A stretch of 64,000 bases of DNA from Longimicrobium sp. (GTDB lineage Bacteria; Gemmatimonadota; Gemmatimonadetes; Longimicrobiales; Longimicrobiaceae): contig DASVQP010000130.1 of the NCBI GenBank assembly GCA_036389135.1, forward strand, positions 59,722-123,721, read 5' to 3'. Shown one piece after another: positions 60,645 through 64,000 of this stretch. Position numbers and translations under genes: made by a program. The first letter of the stretch is position 1, and each line of letters begins with the position of its first letter. The notes beneath the pieces were generated by a model that was given only the letters and a program-made list of their open reading frames with translations, did not search any database and was not told where the DNA came from.

Positions 60645-61187
60645 TCAGCGCCTGCCGCGGCGGCGTGCGTTGTCCCGCATGACCTTTGACGGGAGGTACA
60701 CGGCCTTGGCACGAACCCGGCCGACACCTGGAACGTCCTGCACCTCGGCGCTACGGAGCTGCGCCACGATGCGCCCGGTTTGTACCTGCTCCGTGCGCTC
60801 CCACGCTTTCGGGCCGCGGGTCGCCGTCGGGAGCCGGAACATGGCGTCCGCGTTGGCTGTGTCCCCGCTCCGTTCGCGCATGATCATCAGGTGCAGGATT
60901 GCACCGGCGAGTTGCGGCCCGGTCGCGTCGGACCTGCGCAGCAGGATCACGTCGTGGGGGGCGGTGTTCGCGCGCCGCAGCACCACCGCCGGGGCGTTGC
61001 CGGTGCCGGCGGGCAGCTGGTCCACCAGGGCGATCGTCACAGGTACCCGCCGCGCCATCTCTTCCTGCCGCCGCAGCTCGACGATCGTGGGCCCCGCCCG
61101 CGGCGACTGGGCGTGTTGGGCGTTGATCGGCGCGGCGGTCGCGGTGACCAGCAGGCCTGCCGCCGTGAGGGTGCTTCGCAGATTCAT
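60645..61187 (-). CDS. exported protein, unknown function
   Basis: A 180-aa protein starting MNLRSTLTAAGLLVTATAAP with GGGAGGA just upstream of the ATG; signal peptide cleaved near INA-QHA. The mature part is a mixed fold (VVLRRANTAPHDVILLRRSD, ILHLMIMRERSGDTANADAM), ending in a strongly basic tail (RVRAKAVYLPSKVMRDNARR). It follows the lipoprotein gene by 35 nt, so they form an operon. No family recognised. Confidence 0.6.
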   Translation of the reverse strand: MNLRSTLTAAGLLVTATAAPINAQHAQSPRAGPTIVELRRQEEMARRVPVTIALVDQLPAGTGNAPAVVLRRANTAPHDVILLRRSDATGPQLAGAILHLMIMRERSGDTANADAMFRLPTATRGPKAWERTEQVQTGRIVAQLRSAEVQDVPGVGRVRAKAVYLPSKVMRDNARRRGRR

Positions 61188-61222
61188 GTTTCCTCCCGGG
61201 TGAGCGTCTGTGGGTTGCCTGG

Positions 61223-61966
61223 TCAGCTGCATACGATCGCGTAGCCTTCCCAGTACGTCCTCCAGCCGGAGCCATCGTTGACCTCGATCACCACGTACTC
61301 GGACCGGCAGGTGCTGCCACTCCCGCTGCTCCCTCCACCGCTACCGCCCGTGTACGGATCGTCACAGGGCTGATCCGGATCGTACACGAGCTGCGTTCCG
61401 CACGAGTACGGCCCAGTCCCGCTCTCATCCTGCTCACGCTCGCGCTCGCGCCGCTGACACTCTGCCCAGCGCGCCATACAGGCGGCGTAGCAGAGAGCTT
61501 TTCGAGCCAGCGCCTTTTTCGTGAATCCCGGGAGTCTGCTGCACCGGTAGACGCAGCGGTTGTACTCCACCTCGCATCGACGGGAGAACATCTCGGCGCC
61601 GGTGGAGGGGTCGACGATCATAAGATCGACCCAGTGATCTGGGTTCTCCACCTTGGCGCTGTCTGCGGCCCAGACCGAGTCTGGGTTCACTAGTGCTGAA
61701 TCGCCCTGCTCCCAGAACACGTCCGCAAGCTCGGGGGCTTCGTTGTACCAGGGACACGTATCGCGGCTGGAGGTGAGGACTCCCGCGTCCGGGTAGAACG
61801 ACATCACCGGCTTGGTCGGAGCTCGTGGCCCTTGCGGGGCAGTGGCCAGCGGTGCGTCGGTACAGGCACAGAGCGCGAGTAGCGCCGGGACGAACACCCG
61901 GCGGACGATGCGTACGAAAAATGGAGGGTTCCGGGAGCCTGCATGTGACCAGGTGGCCGGCTGCAT
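61223..61966 (-). CDS. predicted Cys-rich lipoprotein
   Basis: A 247-aa protein starting MQPATWSHAGSRNPPFFVRI with GAGGAGGT right upstream; lipobox LCAC. The mature part has an acidic N-terminal domain (NEAPELADVFWEQGDSALVN), a Cys-rich helical middle (RRCEVEYNRCVYRCSRLPG, KALCYAACMARWAECQRRE) and a Gly/Ser linker before a short C-terminal domain (YVVIEVNDGSGWRTYWEGYA). Disulfides are likely. Bases 61967-62295 upstream hold no gene. Confidence 0.6.
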   Translation of the reverse strand: MQPATWSHAGSRNPPFFVRIVRRVFVPALLALCACTDAPLATAPQGPRAPTKPVMSFYPDAGVLTSSRDTCPWYNEAPELADVFWEQGDSALVNPDSVWAADSAKVENPDHWVDLMIVDPSTGAEMFSRRCEVEYNRCVYRCSRLPGFTKKALARKALCYAACMARWAECQRREREREQDESGTGPYSCGTQLVYDPDQPCDDPYTGGSGGGSSGSGSTCRSEYVVIEVNDGSGWRTYWEGYAIVCS

Positions 61967-62295
61967 GGTACCTCCTCAGTGCAGGGTCGGGGTAAGCCCG
62001 AGACGGCTCGAGCGCGACCTGGGTTGCTCTCACCGGCGATGTGTAGGCGAGGAAGCGGGTGTTACACACCGAGGGCGGGTCACGCGATCGGAGGGAGGAC
62101 CGCCCCCGGTGCATGGCACACCGGCGCGGAGAGTGCGCGAGGTGCAGGTGATCGCAAGCAGACATAGCCGAAAGCCACCCTCGACAAGAGCTCGGAAGAC
62201 GACCCCACGTCGCCTTCTGTGGTTCATCTCACGTAAATACCTGAAAAGAGCCGTCAGTGGACACCGGCCGTGCGTCCCGCGTAACGCGGTGGGGA

Positions 62296-63009
62296 TTAGA
62301 GATCTGGATCGTCGCCTTCGCCGAAGTCGAAGGCCGCTGCGGCGGGGTCGAGAATGGGCAGGCCCAGGTCCGATTCCCCCATCCATGTGATGGTCAAGCC
62401 CTTGGGTGGGTGCATGAGTCTCGCGCCGGCCATGACCAGACCGAGATGCAGCGCCTGCACGGCGTCGATCCCAGCCGCTTCGAGCACGTGATCCTCACCA
62501 ATCCCGAGGATCTGGACCGGGCAGACCCAGGCGCCGTCCAGGTGGGGGGCAACCCGTGGCTTGCCTATCCGCAACACGACTTTGCGAGGCTCGCCCCCGT
62601 CGACATGGATGGCCTCGTACTCGCGCTCGGCGAGCACTTCCCCTAGAGCGGTATCCACGCTCATCGCGTTCACCTTTGAGGTTGGGGAGCGCCCCGGCTC
62701 GACTCGAAGCGCTGCGGTCTGCCGCTTCCCGGCGAGATCCTGGCGAAGGAGGGCCGTAAGCCACGCGTCCGGGACCTTCGAACGCACGGCTTCGGCAATG
62801 GGTGGAGCGCTCACGGGGAGGGTGCGACGGGCAGGGGCGCAGCCTGCGGCCCAGAGGCACGCTGCCACGACGACCCAAGCGGCGCCGGGTCGCGATCGTG
62901 AGCACCGGCTGAGTATCAGGCGGCTCGTCCCGAGGGGCGAGGGGAATGCTGCCGCACGAGCTCTCGTCAGTCGCATCGGTGCAGTGATTCGCATTACGGG
63001 TGTTTTCAT
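62296..63009 (-). CDS. DUF6968-like protein with N-terminal hydrophobic segment
   Basis: A 237-aa protein; the ATG at 63009 has GGAGGAG upstream. The N-terminus is long and basic (MKTPVMRITAPMRLTRARAA), then a hydrophobic stretch with WVVVAACLWAAGCAPA, a plausible lipobox. Residues about 130-230 (VLAEREYEAIHVDGGEPRKV, VLRIGKPRVAPHLDGAWVCP, GIDAVQALHLGLVMAGARLM) match the DUF6968 pattern. In most members this domain stands alone; here it seems exported. Divergent from the partial gene to the right; bases 63010-63475 hold no gene and probably both promoters. Confidence 0.55.
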   Translation of the reverse strand: MKTPVMRITAPMRLTRARAAAFPSPLGTSRLILSRCSRSRPGAAWVVVAACLWAAGCAPARRTLPVSAPPIAEAVRSKVPDAWLTALLRQDLAGKRQTAALRVEPGRSPTSKVNAMSVDTALGEVLAEREYEAIHVDGGEPRKVVLRIGKPRVAPHLDGAWVCPVQILGIGEDHVLEAAGIDAVQALHLGLVMAGARLMHPPKGLTITWMGESDLGLPILDPAAAAFDFGEGDDPDL

Positions 63010-63475
63010 AAAAGCTCCTCCGCGCGCACTCGTACTTTTCTCTCCTGTACACCGCAGCAGGGGCGGTACCGTCAGCTCCGTTACGGTAACCCACCAGTTC
63101 GCGGCAGGATCGCAGGTGAACCAACCCGCGGACGAATTGCCGCACACTTCACGCCTGTTGTGGGCGCGCCTGGTGACGCAAAACGCACGCAGACCGCCAC
63201 AACCAAATGACGAAAATAGACTTGCGGGATCGACGTTCTCCGCGGACGCCGAACAATTCCCTCGAGCGGTCCCGCGCCTCCCGTCAACCCGCGCGCGTGA
63301 CGTGGGTGGGCGGGCGTTCCCCAGATTTAAACCCTCTGGGTGCGTACGAAGGCGGTCCTCTGGCGGAGCGTCGGGTGTGCGCTCCTGTTGCGCCGCTACC
63401 CATGGCGCACGTTACGCCGAGCGGCTATAGTGGGCGCGAGAGTTTCGGCCTTTTTTCAATCGGGTCCGGTGTGCG

Positions 63476-64000
63476 ATGGCAGATCCAGACTCCCGCACAG
63501 GAAGGGCAGGACGAGTCGGCCGAAAGCGCCCGCACCGGGTGCCCGCTGCGCCGCTTCCGCGAGACGCCTGGGAGGTGCTCCGGGAAATCCCAGGCGCGTT
63601 GGGGGTCGAGCTTTTCCTGCTCTGTCGCGCAGTGCAACTTTGGGCGGGGTGTCCGCCGTCCGCGCAAGCGCAGTTGTTCACGCGGGGCGCGCCGCGCTCC
63701 GTGGCGGAGCGGCGCGCAGCCGCTCTCGCCGACGCGGCGACAGAGCTGCGGGAGGACCTGCGCGTCCTAATGCGGGTGACTTCCCCTACACCCCCCGAAC
63801 GTGGGCGGCTGGGCGACGCGTGCCGCGCGCTTGCATCCTGGGCACAGAACGCCGGGTACGGGGCGTCGGCAGTCCACTTTGCCGAAGCAGGTGCCGCCGT
63901 AGAACCGGAGGACGCTGCTGCGGCGTTCGTGGCGGCGCGGACCAACCGTGTGGCCGGCGAAGGGTGGCGGGCGGAACTCTACTACATCCGCGCGATCCGC
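63476..64000 (+). CDS. TPR-type protein, partial at window end
   Basis: Open from an ATG at 63476 (MADPDSRTGRAGRVGRKRPH) to the end of the window, 175 codons with no stop. It reads AAPLPRDAWEVLREIPGALG, VELFLLCRAVQLWAG, then helical hairpins (ACRALASWAQNAGYGASAVH, AEAGAAVEPEDAAAAFVAAR, WRAELYYIRAIR) of tetratricopeptide type. I recall similar N-termini in Longimicrobium-type genomes, one reason for the taxonomic guess. C-terminal part not visible. Confidence 0.6.
   Translation, partial: MADPDSRTGRAGRVGRKRPHRVPAAPLPRDAWEVLREIPGALGVELFLLCRAVQLWAGCPPSAQAQLFTRGAPRSVAERRAAALADAATELREDLRVLMRVTSPTPPERGRLGDACRALASWAQNAGYGASAVHFAEAGAAVEPEDAAAAFVAARTNRVAGEGWRAELYYIRAIR

Overview
The window is a high-GC bacterial segment. 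Its many small exported or lipoprotein genes, the TPR-type gene entering at the right edge and the domain mix suggest a Gemmatimonadota member close to Longimicrobium. That placement is inference from remembered family resemblance, not a search. Most of the window looks like an integrated, mobilisable or plasmid-like element with heavy cargo: a tyrosine recombinase beside a broken tRNA-Arg-like sequence, a relaxase with a nested mob gene, a MobC-like protein, a TraF-type peptidase, SSB, ParA/ParB, repeat arrays, and a long series of minus-strand genes of unknown function. No type IV secretion genes are visible, so transfer would need a helper.

Layout. 0.4-1.7 kb: lipoprotein plus small membrane protein. 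1.95-4.4 kb: tRNA remnant, terminator, integrase and a possible excisionase-like gene. 5.1-6.6 kb: two exported proteins. 6.7-19 kb: two giant genes (2038 and 1681 aa) coupled to a GFO/IDH/MocA-like oxidoreductase; an 88-bp perfect inverted repeat lies inside the second giant gene. 19-20.5 kb: a lipoprotein and remnants of a histidine kinase and a cysteine desulfurase. 20.6-25.5 kb: TraF-type peptidase operon, then the relaxase region with a 927-bp gene nested in another frame. 25.4-37.3 kb: candidate oriT repeats, SSB, an orphan BsuBI/PstI N-domain-like protein, iteron-like repeats, a macro-like protein and many unknown genes.

37.7-46.9 kb holds the most notable system, a six-gene minus-strand RiPP operon. 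It encodes an NHLP-leader precursor peptide, a fused azoline cyclodehydratase, a second YcaO, TfuA, a borosin (OphMA)-like backbone N-methyltransferase with a long C-terminal extension, and a SagB-type dehydrogenase. The five enzyme genes overlap by 4 to 11 nt and so are probably translationally coupled. Together they could install azol(in)e, thioamide and backbone N-methyl groups on one peptide; I know of no characterised pathway combining all three.

47.2-53.2 kb is a run of nine unknown minus-strand genes. 53.4-55.2 kb is plus-strand parAB, with a 17-bp palindrome upstream that recurs once, at 30.9 kb. 55.2-60.5 kb is decaying (frameshifted genes, an IS200/IS605 remnant, a RadC-like remnant). 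60.6-64 kb returns to exported proteins and a partial TPR-type gene. Eleven copies of a short motif (gene-strand GAACCCC, 3-6 nt, AGAAAA) lie mostly 25-80 nt upstream of minus-strand start codons between 26 and 57 kb, which suggests a shared promoter or operator.
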